Source: Clostridia bacterium
GTDB lineage: Bacteria; Bacillota; Clostridia; Oscillospirales; Butyricicoccaceae
Reading direction: 5' to 3'
Length of the DNA: 9,788 bases
Assembly (NCBI GenBank): GCA_900763355.1
Contig: CAAFJY010000008.1
Location: forward strand, 1 to 9,788
How positions within the stretch are numbered: position 1 is the first letter of the stretch; each line of letters opens with the position of its first letter. The notes under the pieces are model-generated. The model saw only the letters and a program-made list of their open reading frames with translations, did no database searches and had not been told where the DNA came from. Position numbers and translations under genes: made by a program. Of the stretch, positions 1-8,200 are shown one piece after another.

Positions 1-45
1 CCAACCTTCTTACCCCACCAAAAAAAAACGGTGAAATCGCGGCAT
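1..45 (-). other. Downstream flank of the ferredoxin gene with a poly-T tract
   Basis: Read on the minus strand, a run of nine T (plus-strand A run at about 20-28) follows the ferredoxin stop codon by about 18 bases, flanked by CACC and GGTG. No GC-rich stem precedes the T run, so it is at best a weak terminator. An AGAAGG close to the left edge on the minus strand could be the ribosome binding site of another minus-strand gene starting just outside the window. Neither reading is secure. Confidence 0.3.
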
Positions 46-759
46 TTATTCCACGATCCGCCCGTCCACCGTGATGGTGATCACCTGCCAGGGGATGAAC
101 TTTCCGCTGTTCTGCAGAGCCGTTTTGGCCGCCTGCTCCAGGCCGCCGCAGCAGGGGACCTCCATGCGCACGATGGTGACGCTTCGGATATTGTTTTGGC
201 GGATGATCTCGGTGAGTTTTTCAGAATAATCCACGCTGTCCAGCTTGGGGCAGCCCACCAGGGTGATGTGCCCCCGGATGAAGCGCTCGTGGAAGGCGGC
301 ATAGGCATAGGCCGTGCAGTCGGCGGCGATGAGCAGCTTCGCCCCCTGGAAATAGGGCGCGCTGACAGGCACCAGCTTGATCTGCACCGGCCACTGGGAC
401 AGGCGGCTGGGCACCTCGGCGGGAGCGGCTTCCGCGCCCGCGGGCTCCGCCGCGTGACGGATCGTTTTCATCCGGGTCCCGGGACAGCCGCCGGGGAGGG
501 ACATCCCCGCCTGCTGCATCGTTTTCTTCTTGTTTTCCAAAACGGCCTTTTCGTCATAGGCCGCCGCTTCCCGCTCCACAAAGGTGATGGCCCCGGTGGG
601 GCAGGCGGGCAGACAGTCTCCCAGCCCGTCGCAGTAATCGTCCCGTATGAGCCGGGCTTTGCCCTCTACCATGGCGATGGCCCCTTCGTGGCAGGCGGCG
701 GCACAGGCCCCGCAGCCGCTGCATTTTTCCTGATCGATCTGGATGATCCTCCGTTTCAT
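46..759 (-). CDS. 4Fe-4S ferredoxin-type protein of the family often found beside hybrid cluster protein
   Basis: This 237-residue protein is probably a cytosolic electron carrier. The N-terminus holds a bacterial-ferredoxin fold. Cluster I has Cys13, 16, 19 and 23. The second motif has Cys43, 49 and 53 but Leu46 where the usual middle Cys would be. A Gly-Cys-Pro-Gly motif lies at about 91-94. The C-terminal half has a conserved-looking region with single Cys residues and ends in a Pro-Cys-Cys-Gly-Gly motif. From memory, relatives with a CDGLG motif and this C-terminal domain occur next to hcp (hybrid cluster protein) in anaerobes; hcp is not in this window. The start at 759 is chosen over an in-frame ATG at 828 because AAGGAGG lies 7 bases upstream, and because the longer start would run through the palindrome and promoter. 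It is divergent from the Crp/Fnr gene and probably co-regulated. Family call is good; physiological partner is unknown. Confidence 0.88.
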   Translation of the reverse strand: MKRRIIQIDQEKCSGCGACAAACHEGAIAMVEGKARLIRDDYCDGLGDCLPACPTGAITFVEREAAAYDEKAVLENKKKTMQQAGMSLPGGCPGTRMKTIRHAAEPAGAEAAPAEVPSRLSQWPVQIKLVPVSAPYFQGAKLLIAADCTAYAYAAFHERFIRGHITLVGCPKLDSVDYSEKLTEIIRQNNIRSVTIVRMEVPCCGGLEQAAKTALQNSGKFIPWQVITITVDGRIVE

Positions 760-771
760 ATCCGTACCTCC

Positions 772-800
772 TTGCTTTTCTGACCGGAGTATACTACAAT
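772..800 (+). promoter_or_regulatory. Predicted sigma-A promoter of the Crp/Fnr regulator
   Basis: A TTGCTT -35 at 772-777 and a TACAAT -10 at 795-800 are separated by 17 bases, placing the start of transcription near 807. The -35 overlaps the ribosome binding site of the divergent ferredoxin gene by two bases. The palindrome at 816-829 would lie just downstream of the start, a position expected for autorepression. Confidence 0.5.
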
Positions 801-828
801 AAAAGCAACAAGTCGGTTGAAATTTCAA
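788..828 (-). promoter_or_regulatory. Predicted promoter of the ferredoxin gene
   Basis: Two readings are possible on the minus strand. In the first, TATACT (plus 788-793) is the -10, with no good -35, and transcription starts near 781. The palindrome is then centred at about -41.5, the class II activator position of Crp/Fnr proteins. In the second, TTGAAA inside the palindrome (plus 823-828) is the -35 and TTTTAT (plus 799-804) the -10 with an 18-base spacer, so the site would cover the -35. Sequence alone cannot decide between them. Confidence 0.45.
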
Positions 829-829
829 C
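816..829. promoter_or_regulatory. Perfect 14-base palindrome, probable Crp/Fnr-family operator
   Basis: GTTGAAATTTCAAC is a perfect inverted repeat (TTGA-N4-TCAA core) placed between the divergent promoters and immediately before the regulator's ribosome binding site (AAGAGG at 832-837). The half-sites resemble Fnr-type TTGA, but the spacer is two bases shorter than in the classical TTGAT-N4-ATCAA. A near-copy lies at 9606-9617. Binding by the adjacent regulator is inferred. Confidence 0.6.
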
Positions 830-842
830 GAAAGAGGATGCT

Positions 843-1505
843 ATGAAGGATTTTTTGCCTGTGATCCGCGCTTCCCGGCTGTTTTCCGGCGTTTCGGAAC
901 AGGAGCTGGAGGCCATGCTCGCCTGTCTCCGGCCCGAGACGAAAGACTACCCCAAGGACGCCTTTGTGCTGCGGGCGGGGGATACGGCAGAGGCGGTGGG
1001 TCTGGTGCTGTCGGGAACGATCCTGATGCTCCAGGAGGATGTCTGGGGGAACCGGAATATTTTGTCCAAGGCGGGGCCGGGACAGATCTTTGCCGCCGCC
1101 TATGCCTGCGCGCCGGGCTCGGTGCTGAACGTGAGCGTTTTGGCGGAAACGCCGGTCACCGTCCTGTTTTTGAACGTGGGGCGCGTTTTGACTCTGTGCC
1201 CCGCCGCCTGCGCCCACCACAGCCGGATCATCCGCAATCTTTTGGGGGAGCTGGCGGGGAAAAACCTGCGTCTGGGGGAAAAGCTCACCCACATGGGCCA
1301 GCGCACCACCCGGGCCAAGATCATGTCCTATCTCTCGGCGGAGGCCCAGCGGCTGGGGACCTATGAACTGGACATCCCCTTTTCCCGGCAGCAGCTGGCG
1401 GACTATCTGGGGGTGGAGCGCAGCGGATTGTCCCTGGAGCTGGGGAAGATGAAGCAGGACGGGCTGCTGGAGTTTCACAAAAATCATTTTGAACTGAAGG
1501 TATGA
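843..1505 (+). CDS. Crp/Fnr-family transcriptional regulator
   Basis: This 220-residue regulator has a cyclic-nucleotide-binding-type beta-roll sensor (about residues 10-115), a long dimerisation helix and a C-terminal winged helix-turn-helix. The helix-turn-helix runs from about Ser181 through SRQQLADYLGVERS into the recognition helix. It lacks the N-terminal Cys cluster of Fnr; cysteines are scattered (for example a CPAAC in the sensor), so the effector cannot be read. In the recognition helix, the Arg expected in the family pattern S-x-L-S-R-E-L is Leu198. The start is supported by AAGAGG five bases upstream. The gene faces away from the ferredoxin gene and is ended by the strong hairpin at 1507-1533. 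A perfect palindrome between promoter and start codon suggests autoregulation. In anaerobes such regulators often control redox or nitrosative-stress genes; that role is inference here. Confidence 0.92.
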   Translation: MKDFLPVIRASRLFSGVSEQELEAMLACLRPETKDYPKDAFVLRAGDTAEAVGLVLSGTILMLQEDVWGNRNILSKAGPGQIFAAAYACAPGSVLNVSVLAETPVTVLFLNVGRVLTLCPAACAHHSRIIRNLLGELAGKNLRLGEKLTHMGQRTTRAKIMSYLSAEAQRLGTYELDIPFSRQQLADYLGVERSGLSLELGKMKQDGLLEFHKNHFELKV

Positions 1506-1506
1506 G

Positions 1507-1533
1507 AAAAGGCCGTGCAAAGCACGGCCTTTT
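1507..1533. terminator. Strong bidirectional intrinsic terminator
   Basis: A 12-base-pair perfect stem (AAAAGGCCGTGC / GCACGGCCTTTT) closes a three-base AAA loop. On the plus strand it follows the regulator stop codon directly, with T-rich sequence after it. On the minus strand it lies 17 bases after the end of the ABC exporter gene and also ends in a T run. It therefore serves both converging units. Confidence 0.93.
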
Positions 1534-1549
1534 CTTTCTGAATTTTCGG

Positions 1550-3490
1550 TCATTCCAGCTCAAAGGCGCCGGTATAGAGCTGGTAATAGGTGCCCTTTTC
1601 GGCGATGAGCTTGTCGTGGCTGCCCCGCTCGATGATGCGGCCATGGTCCAGGACCATGATGACGTCGGAGTTCATGACGGTGCTCAAGCGATGGGCGATG
1701 ACGAAGACGGTGCGCCCCTCCATGAGCTGATCCATCCCCCGCTGGACGATGGCCTCGGTCCGGGTGTCGATGGAGGAGGTGGCCTCGTCCAGGATCATCA
1801 CCGGCGGGTCGGCCACCGCCGCCCGGGCGATGGCGATGAGCTGCCGCTGGCCCTGGGAGAGATTGGCCCCGTTGTTTTCCAGGGGGGTGTCATAGCCCCC
1901 GGGGAGGCGGGTGATGAAATCATCGGCCCCGGCCAGCTTGGCGGCCTGGATGCACTCCTCGTCGGTGGCGGAGAGGCGGCCATAGCGGATGTTATCCATC
2001 ACCGTCCCGGTGAAGAGATTGGTCTCCTGGAGCACCAGGCCCAGGGAGCGGCGGAGATCGGCCTTTTTGATGTGGCGGATATTGATGCCGTCGTAGCGGA
2101 TCCTCCCCTCCGGAATGTCATAAAACCGGTTGATCAGGTTGGTGATGGTGGTCTTGCCCGCGCCGGTGGCTCCCACAAAGGCGATCTTCTGCCCCGGCTC
2201 GGCATAAACGGTGACATCGTGGAGGACGGGCTTGCCGGGCTCGTAGCCGAAGTCCACATCCTGGAGCCGCACGTCCCCGCGGAGAGGGGCGTAGACAAAG
2301 CTGCCGTCCTCCTGCGGCTGCTTCCAGGCCCAGTGGCCAGTGTGGGAGGGGGCCTCGGTGATGGTCCCGTCGGGGGAGATGTTGGCGTTGACCAGGGTGA
2401 CCCGGCCCTCGTCCTCCTCCGGCTGCTGGTCCATCAGATCAAAGATGCGCCCCGCGCCGGCGAGACCCATGGCGATGGCGTTGAGCTGCTGGGCAAACTG
2501 GTTGAGGTTGCCGGAAAACTGCTTGGTCATGTTGAGGAAGGGCACCAGCATGCTGATGTCAAAGGCCATGCGGGAAATGCTCACATTGGGGACCTCCGCC
2601 AGCAGGAGCACGCCCCCCACCATGGCGATGAGCACATAGAGCAGGTTGCCGATGTTGTTGATGATGGGGCCCAGGATGTTGGCATAGGCGTTGGCCTGGC
2701 TGCTGTCAGCATACAGCTGGTCGTTGATCTCGTCAAACTCCCGCTGGGCGATGTCCTCATGGCAGAAGACCTTGACGACCTTCTGCCCGTTCATCATCTC
2801 CTGGATATAACCCTCGCTTTTGCCTAGGGAGCGCTGCTGCCGGACAAAATATTTCGCCGAGCCGCCGCCCACCTTTTTGGACACCAGGGTCATGAGCAAA
2901 ACGCCCAGGACCACCAGAATGGTCATCCAGAGACTGTAATAAAGCATGATCCCAAAGACCAACAGCACGATGACCCCCGACCGGAGGATGGAGGGCAGAG
3001 CCTGAGACACCAGCTGACGCAGAGCGTCCACATCGTTGGTGTAATAGCTCATAATGTCCCCGTGGCGGTGGGTGTCAAAGAAGCGCAGAGGGAGATCCTG
3101 CATCCCGTTGAACATGGCCCGGCGGACCTTGTAGAGAAAGCCCTGGGTGATGAAGGCCATGAGCTGGCTGTAGAGCACGATGCTCACCGCCGAGAGGGCA
3201 TAAAGCCCGATGAGCACCCCGATGACGGGGAAGATCTGGGCCCGGGCGGCCTCCCAGTCCCCGGAGAGGAACCATTCCTCGATGATGGCGATGACCTTTT
3301 GCTGGAAGATGGCGGGGACGGCGGATACCCCCGCGGAAAAGAGGATGCACAATGCCGCCGCCGGCACCAGGGCGGGGAAGGATTGCACCAGCAGCTTGAG
3401 CAGGCGGGTCAGCGTCCCCTTTTTGGCGGGCCCGGCGGGCGCCTGGGGCCCGGGGCCGCCGGGGCGGCGCAGATTAGGCTGTCTGGGCAT
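1550..3490 (-). CDS. ABC exporter subunit with canonical catalytic residues (heterodimer partner B)
   Basis: This 646-residue half-transporter has six predicted membrane helices followed by one nucleotide-binding domain. The N-terminus is a Pro/Gly-rich cytosolic tail, as in many clostridial paired exporters. The nucleotide-binding domain has Walker A GATGAGKTT (Gly440, Lys446), a Q-loop, signature LSQGQ (544-548), Walker B ending in Asp568 with catalytic Glu569, and the switch His600. The signature departs from LSGGQ, while Glu and His are intact; the partner subunit shows the reverse. An insert of about 40 residues, including a Trp-Ala-Trp-Lys stretch, lies between the membrane and ATPase domains. 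The start has AAGGAGGG seven bases upstream and overlaps the end of the preceding subunit gene by 17 bases, indicating translational coupling. It belongs to the multidrug/lipid exporter class; the substrate cannot be deduced. Last gene of the operon. Confidence 0.95.
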   Translation of the reverse strand: MPRQPNLRRPGGPGPQAPAGPAKKGTLTRLLKLLVQSFPALVPAAALCILFSAGVSAVPAIFQQKVIAIIEEWFLSGDWEAARAQIFPVIGVLIGLYALSAVSIVLYSQLMAFITQGFLYKVRRAMFNGMQDLPLRFFDTHRHGDIMSYYTNDVDALRQLVSQALPSILRSGVIVLLVFGIMLYYSLWMTILVVLGVLLMTLVSKKVGGGSAKYFVRQQRSLGKSEGYIQEMMNGQKVVKVFCHEDIAQREFDEINDQLYADSSQANAYANILGPIINNIGNLLYVLIAMVGGVLLLAEVPNVSISRMAFDISMLVPFLNMTKQFSGNLNQFAQQLNAIAMGLAGAGRIFDLMDQQPEEDEGRVTLVNANISPDGTITEAPSHTGHWAWKQPQEDGSFVYAPLRGDVRLQDVDFGYEPGKPVLHDVTVYAEPGQKIAFVGATGAGKTTITNLINRFYDIPEGRIRYDGINIRHIKKADLRRSLGLVLQETNLFTGTVMDNIRYGRLSATDEECIQAAKLAGADDFITRLPGGYDTPLENNGANLSQGQRQLIAIARAAVADPPVMILDEATSSIDTRTEAIVQRGMDQLMEGRTVFVIAHRLSTVMNSDVIMVLDHGRIIERGSHDKLIAEKGTYYQLYTGAFELE

Positions 3491-5225
3491 CGGACATCCC
3501 TCCTTTCGTCTGCTGGGCGAAGATCTCCTGATAGATGGGGCTGCTCTGGAGCAGCTGTTCGTGGGTGCCGGAGGCGGCGATGCGCCCGTTGTCCAGCACC
3601 AGGATCAGGTCGGCGTCCTGCACCGAGGCCACTCGCTGCGCGATGATGATCTTGGTGGTCTCCGGGATATAGGTCCGGAAACCGGCGCGGATGAGAGCGT
3701 CGGTGCGGGTGTCCACGGCGGAGGTGGAATCGTCCAGAATGAGAATTTTCGGCTTTTTCAGCAGGGCCCGGGCGATGCACAGGCGCTGCTTCTGCCCGCC
3801 GGAGACGTTGGAGCCCCCCTGCTCAATATGGGTGTCATACCCCTGGGGGAAGGTCTGGATGAACTCGTCGGCCTGGGCCAGGCGGCAGGCCTCCCGGATC
3901 TCGTCGTCGGAGGCGTTTTCATTCCCCCAGCGGAGATTGTCCCGGATGGTCCCGGAAAAGAGGGTGTTTTTCTGCAAAACCATGGCCACGGCGGAGCGCA
4001 GGGTCTCCAGGTCATAGTCCCGCACGTCCACGCCCCCCACCCGGACGGTCCCCTGGGTGACGTCGTAGAGCCGGGGGATGAGCTGCACCAGCGTGGACTT
4101 GGAGGAGCCTGTGCCTCCCAAAATCCCCACCGTCATCCCGGAGGGGATGTGCAGGTCGATGCCGTCCAGGGCAAAGCGCCTGGCCTGGGCGGAATATTTG
4201 AAGGAAACGTTTTCAAAATCCACAGAGCCGTCGGCCACCCGGGTGACCGGGCTGGCGGGGGAGGTGAGGGAGGGCTTCTCGTCCAGCACCTCGCACACGC
4301 GCTTGGCCGATTCGGCGGACATGGTGAGCATGACATAGATCATGGAGATCATCATCAGGCTCATGAGCACCTGGGTGCCATAGGACAGCATGGCGGAGAT
4401 CTGGCCCACGTTGATGGTGGCCCCCCGAGAGGTGACGGTGAGCTTGGCCCCCACCACCAGGATAAAGATCATGTTGAAATACATACAGATCTGCATGAGG
4501 GGCTCGTTGCAGGCGACGATGCGCTCGGCCAGGGTGAAATCCTTGCGGATGGTGGCGTTGGCGGCGTCGAATTTCTCCTTTTCATAGGGCTCCCGGGCAA
4601 AGCCCTTGACCACCCGCATCCCGCGGATGTTTTCCTCGATGGATTCGTTGAGGCGGTCGTATTTTTTGAAAATGCGGCGGAAGGTGGGCATGGCCCGGCT
4701 CCCCACAAAGAGCAGCCCCAGGCCCAGAACGGGGATGACGATGACAAAGGTCAGCGCCAGCTTTCCACCCATGTAAAAGGCCATGGAGGTGGAGAAAATG
4801 AGGAGCAGCGGCGCGCGGATGGCCGTGCGGATGAGCATCATATAGGCCTGCTGGATGTTGCTGATGTCGGTGGTCATCCGCGTCACCAGGGAGGCGGAGG
4901 AGAACCGGTCGATGTTCTGGAAGGAAAAGCTCTGGATGCGCTGGAACACATCGTGGCGGAGATTGCGGGCAAATCCGGCAGAGGCCCGGGCGCAAAAGAC
5001 CCCGGCCGCGCCGCCGCAGCCCAGGGAGACGAGAGACAGCAGCACCAGAATGAGCCCGGTGCGCAAAAGGGCGGTCATCACCACGCCCCCCTTGATCTGG
5101 TTGACCAGGTTGGCGGTGATGTAGGGGATGAGGGTCTCCATCACCGCCTCCCCGATGATAAAGATCAGGGAAAGCAGGGTGGGCGTTTTGTACTCCCGGA
5201 TGCACCGGGACAGCTTTTTCAGCAT
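3474..5225 (-). CDS. ABC exporter subunit with degenerate ATP site (heterodimer partner A)
   Basis: This 583-residue half-transporter has six predicted membrane helices and one nucleotide-binding domain. Walker A is GGTGSSKS (370-377), the signature is the canonical VSGGQ (474-478), and Walker B ends Asp498-Asp499, so the catalytic Glu is replaced by Asp. The switch His is replaced by Gln530. These changes mark the degenerate half of a heterodimeric exporter of the TM287/288, BmrCD and LmrCD type. Its intact signature would complete the partner's functional site. The start at 5225 is preferred to the ATG six bases upstream because AAGGAGG is then seven bases away instead of one. The gene overlaps the preceding 1425-codon gene through ATGCTGA (start and stop sharing seven bases) and the next subunit by 17 bases. 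The substrate is unknown. Confidence 0.95.
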   Translation of the reverse strand: MLKKLSRCIREYKTPTLLSLIFIIGEAVMETLIPYITANLVNQIKGGVVMTALLRTGLILVLLSLVSLGCGGAAGVFCARASAGFARNLRHDVFQRIQSFSFQNIDRFSSASLVTRMTTDISNIQQAYMMLIRTAIRAPLLLIFSTSMAFYMGGKLALTFVIVIPVLGLGLLFVGSRAMPTFRRIFKKYDRLNESIEENIRGMRVVKGFAREPYEKEKFDAANATIRKDFTLAERIVACNEPLMQICMYFNMIFILVVGAKLTVTSRGATINVGQISAMLSYGTQVLMSLMMISMIYVMLTMSAESAKRVCEVLDEKPSLTSPASPVTRVADGSVDFENVSFKYSAQARRFALDGIDLHIPSGMTVGILGGTGSSKSTLVQLIPRLYDVTQGTVRVGGVDVRDYDLETLRSAVAMVLQKNTLFSGTIRDNLRWGNENASDDEIREACRLAQADEFIQTFPQGYDTHIEQGGSNVSGGQKQRLCIARALLKKPKILILDDSTSAVDTRTDALIRAGFRTYIPETTKIIIAQRVASVQDADLILVLDNGRIAASGTHEQLLQSSPIYQEIFAQQTKGGMSDAQTA

Positions 5226-8200
5226 ACACATTCCTCCTTTGTTTCGTGCATGTTTGCCGCGGGGGACGGCGTTTTCGCATCCAGGTTCTTTTTGGCCGCG
5301 GAGAGCATGAGCTTGATGCGGTTGAGCTGGTTGACCTCGCTGGCCCCGGGATCATAGTCCACAGCGGCGATGTTGGCCTGGGGATAGACCCGCCGCAGCT
5401 GCTTGATGACCCCCTTGCCCACCACATGGTTGGGCAGACAGGCAAAGGGCTGGATACAGACGATGTTGGGCACGCCGCTCTCCAAAAGCTCGGCCATCTC
5501 CCCGGTGAGGAACCACCCCTCGCCATATTGATTGCCGATGGAGAGGAAGGGCCGGGCCAGGTCGGCGATGTGCTCGATGGGCTCCGGGGGAGAGAAGCGG
5601 CGGCTCTGCTTCAAGGCCTCGATGGCCGGGCGGCGGAGGGCCCGGATGGCTCGGACGCCCAGATAGGCCGAAGCGCTGGCCGTCCAGGGCTTCCCCAGAT
5701 ATTTGTGCTTGTAGTCGCTGTTATAGACACAGTAATTGAGAAAATCCGTGAGATCGGGGACCACGGCTTCGGCCCCCTCCCGCTCCAGGAGATCCACCAG
5801 GTGGTTGTTGGCCAAAGGCATATATTTCACCAGAATTTCGCCGACGATGCCCACACGGGGTTTTTTCCAGTCCTCGTGAATGGGGAGCCGGTCAAAATCC
5901 GCCACCAGCCGCCGGCAGATCTGCCGGTAAGAGGGGCCCTCCCCTGTGAGAAGCGAGCGGACACAGATCTCGCTCCAGGTGCGGCGCAGGGCGTTGGCCG
6001 AGCCGGGCTCCAGCTCATAGGGGCGCACCCGGTAGAGACACCGCATGAGGAGATCGCCGTAGACCAGACCCTTGCCCGCGTCCAGCAGCATCCCGGGCTT
6101 GATGACAAAGCCCTCGTTTTTCTCCATCCCGTTGGCGTTGAGGGAGATGACGGGGATGTAGCCCATCCCGGCTTTATCCAGAGCCCGGCGGATAAAGGCC
6201 ACATAGTTGGAGGCCCGGCAGCAGCCGCCGGTCTGGGTCATGATGACGGCCAGCCGGTGGGTGTCGTACCGCCCGGAGAGGACGGCCTCCATGATCTGCC
6301 CCACCGCCGTCATGGAGGGGAAGCAGGCGTCGTTGTTGACGTATTTCAGCCCCATGTCGATGGCGGCCCGGTTGTCGTTGTCCAGAATGACGACATGGTA
6401 GCCGTATTTCCGGAAGACCGGCTCCAGAATATCGAAATGAATGGGGCACATCTGGGGGGCGAGGATGGTGTAGCCCTCGTCAAACATCTTTTTGGTGAAC
6501 TCCGTGCGGTGATAGGCCACGGGGCCGGGGTGGGGATGGATGCCCTGCTCCTCCCGGAGCGCCATGGCGGCCAGCAGGCTGCGCACCCGGATGCGCACGG
6601 CCCCCAGATTGTTGACCTCGTCGATTTTGAGAACGGTGTAGAGCTTGCCGCTGTTCTCCAAAATCTCGCACACCTGGTCGGTGGTGACGGCATCCAGCCC
6701 GCAGCCAAAGGAATTGAGCTGGATGAGCTCCAGATCCTCCCGCCCCCGGACAAACTCCGCCGCCGAATAGAGCCGGGAGTGATAGACCCACTGGTCGTTG
6801 ACCCGCACCGGCCGCTGAGGATCAAAATCCAGGGGAAGGCTGTCCTCCGAGAGGACGGCGAGACCATAGGAGGCGATGAGCTCCGGGATCCCGTGGTGAA
6901 TTTCCGGGTCCACATGATAGGGCCGCCCCGCCAGGACGATGCCCTTTTTCCCGTTTTCCCGCATCCAGTCCAGAGCGGCCTGGCCCTGGGCCCGGACGTC
7001 GGCCTTGGCCTTGGCCTGGGCCTCCCAGGCGGCGTGGACGGCGGCGCGGACCTCCCGGGCGGGGATGTTCCAGGTCTCTTTGCAAAAGGCCGTCATGCGC
7101 TCGCATACCGTCTTTTCGTCGGTGAAGGCCAAAAAGGGGCGGAGATAGCGCACCTGCTTTTCGGCCACATCATCCACGTTGTTTTTGAGGTTCTCCGGGT
7201 AGGAGACCACGATGGGGCAGTTGTAGTGATTCTGCGCCGAGGGGGTCTCCTGGTGCTCGTAAAAGACACAGGGGTGGAAAATGGTGCGAACGCCCTGGTC
7301 GATGAGCCACTGGACATGGCCATGGCTCAGCTTGGCGGGGTAGCATTCGCTCTCCGAGGGGATGCTCTCCATCCCCCGCTCATAGAGCTTGCGGTCGGAT
7401 ACCGGGGACAGGACCACCGAAAAGCCCAGCTCCCGGAAAAAGGTCCCCCAGAAGGGGTAGTTCTCCCACAGATTGAGCACGCGCGGGATGCCGATGACCC
7501 CTCGCGGCGCGCTCTCCGCCGGGAGCGTGGGCACATCAAACATCCGCCGCAGCTTATAGGCGAAGAGATCGGGCCCCCGCTCCCCGGCGCTCTCCCGGCC
7601 CAGGCCCTTTTCACACCGGTTGCCGGTGATGTGGCGGCGGTTGCCGGGGAAGCGGTTGACGGTGAGCATACAGTGGTTATTGCAGCCGCCGCAGCGGGCG
7701 GTGGAGGTCTCCCAGGTGAGGGCGGAGATCTGCTCCAGGGGGAGCATGGTCCCCGCCTGCCCGTGATACCGGTCCCGGGCGATGAGGGCCGCGCCATAGG
7801 CTCCCATGATCCCCGCGATGTCGGGACAGGTGGCCGTCACGCCGGAGATGGTCTCAAAGGCCCGCAGCACCGCCTGGTTGTAAAAGGTCCCGCCCTGAAC
7901 CACCACGTGGCTCCCCAGGGAGGCGGGGTCGGAGAGCTTGATGACCTTGTACAGGGCATTTTTGATGACGGAATAGGCCAGGCCGGCGGAGATGTCCTGG
8001 ACGCTGGCGCCCTCCTTCTGGGCCTGCTTGACGTTGGAGTTCATGAACACCGTGCAGCGGGTGCCCAGATCCACGGGATTTTGGGCAAAGAGGGCTTCCT
8101 TTGCGAAATCCTGGGCGGAATAGCCCAGAGAGGCGGCGAAATTCTCCAAAAAGGAGCCGCAGCCGGAGGAACAGGCCTCGTTGAGGAGGACGGAATCCAC

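Noticed and set aside
46..828. Longer ferredoxin reading frame starting at 828
   Set aside because: The extra 23 residues would cover the promoter and palindrome and have no ribosome binding site, whereas the start at 759 has AAGGAGG at ideal distance.
4098..4118. Walker A of exporter subunit A (GGTGSSKS) read as a damaged P-loop
   Set aside because: The Lys and Ser are present and I recall similar P-loops with Ser before Lys in other clostridial paired exporters; nothing suggests loss of ATP binding.
3210..5357. Open plus-strand frame of 715 codons, and a similar one at 1502-2827
   Set aside because: Both are antisense to the ABC exporter genes, span gene boundaries or the terminator, and have low-complexity composition without recognisable motifs.
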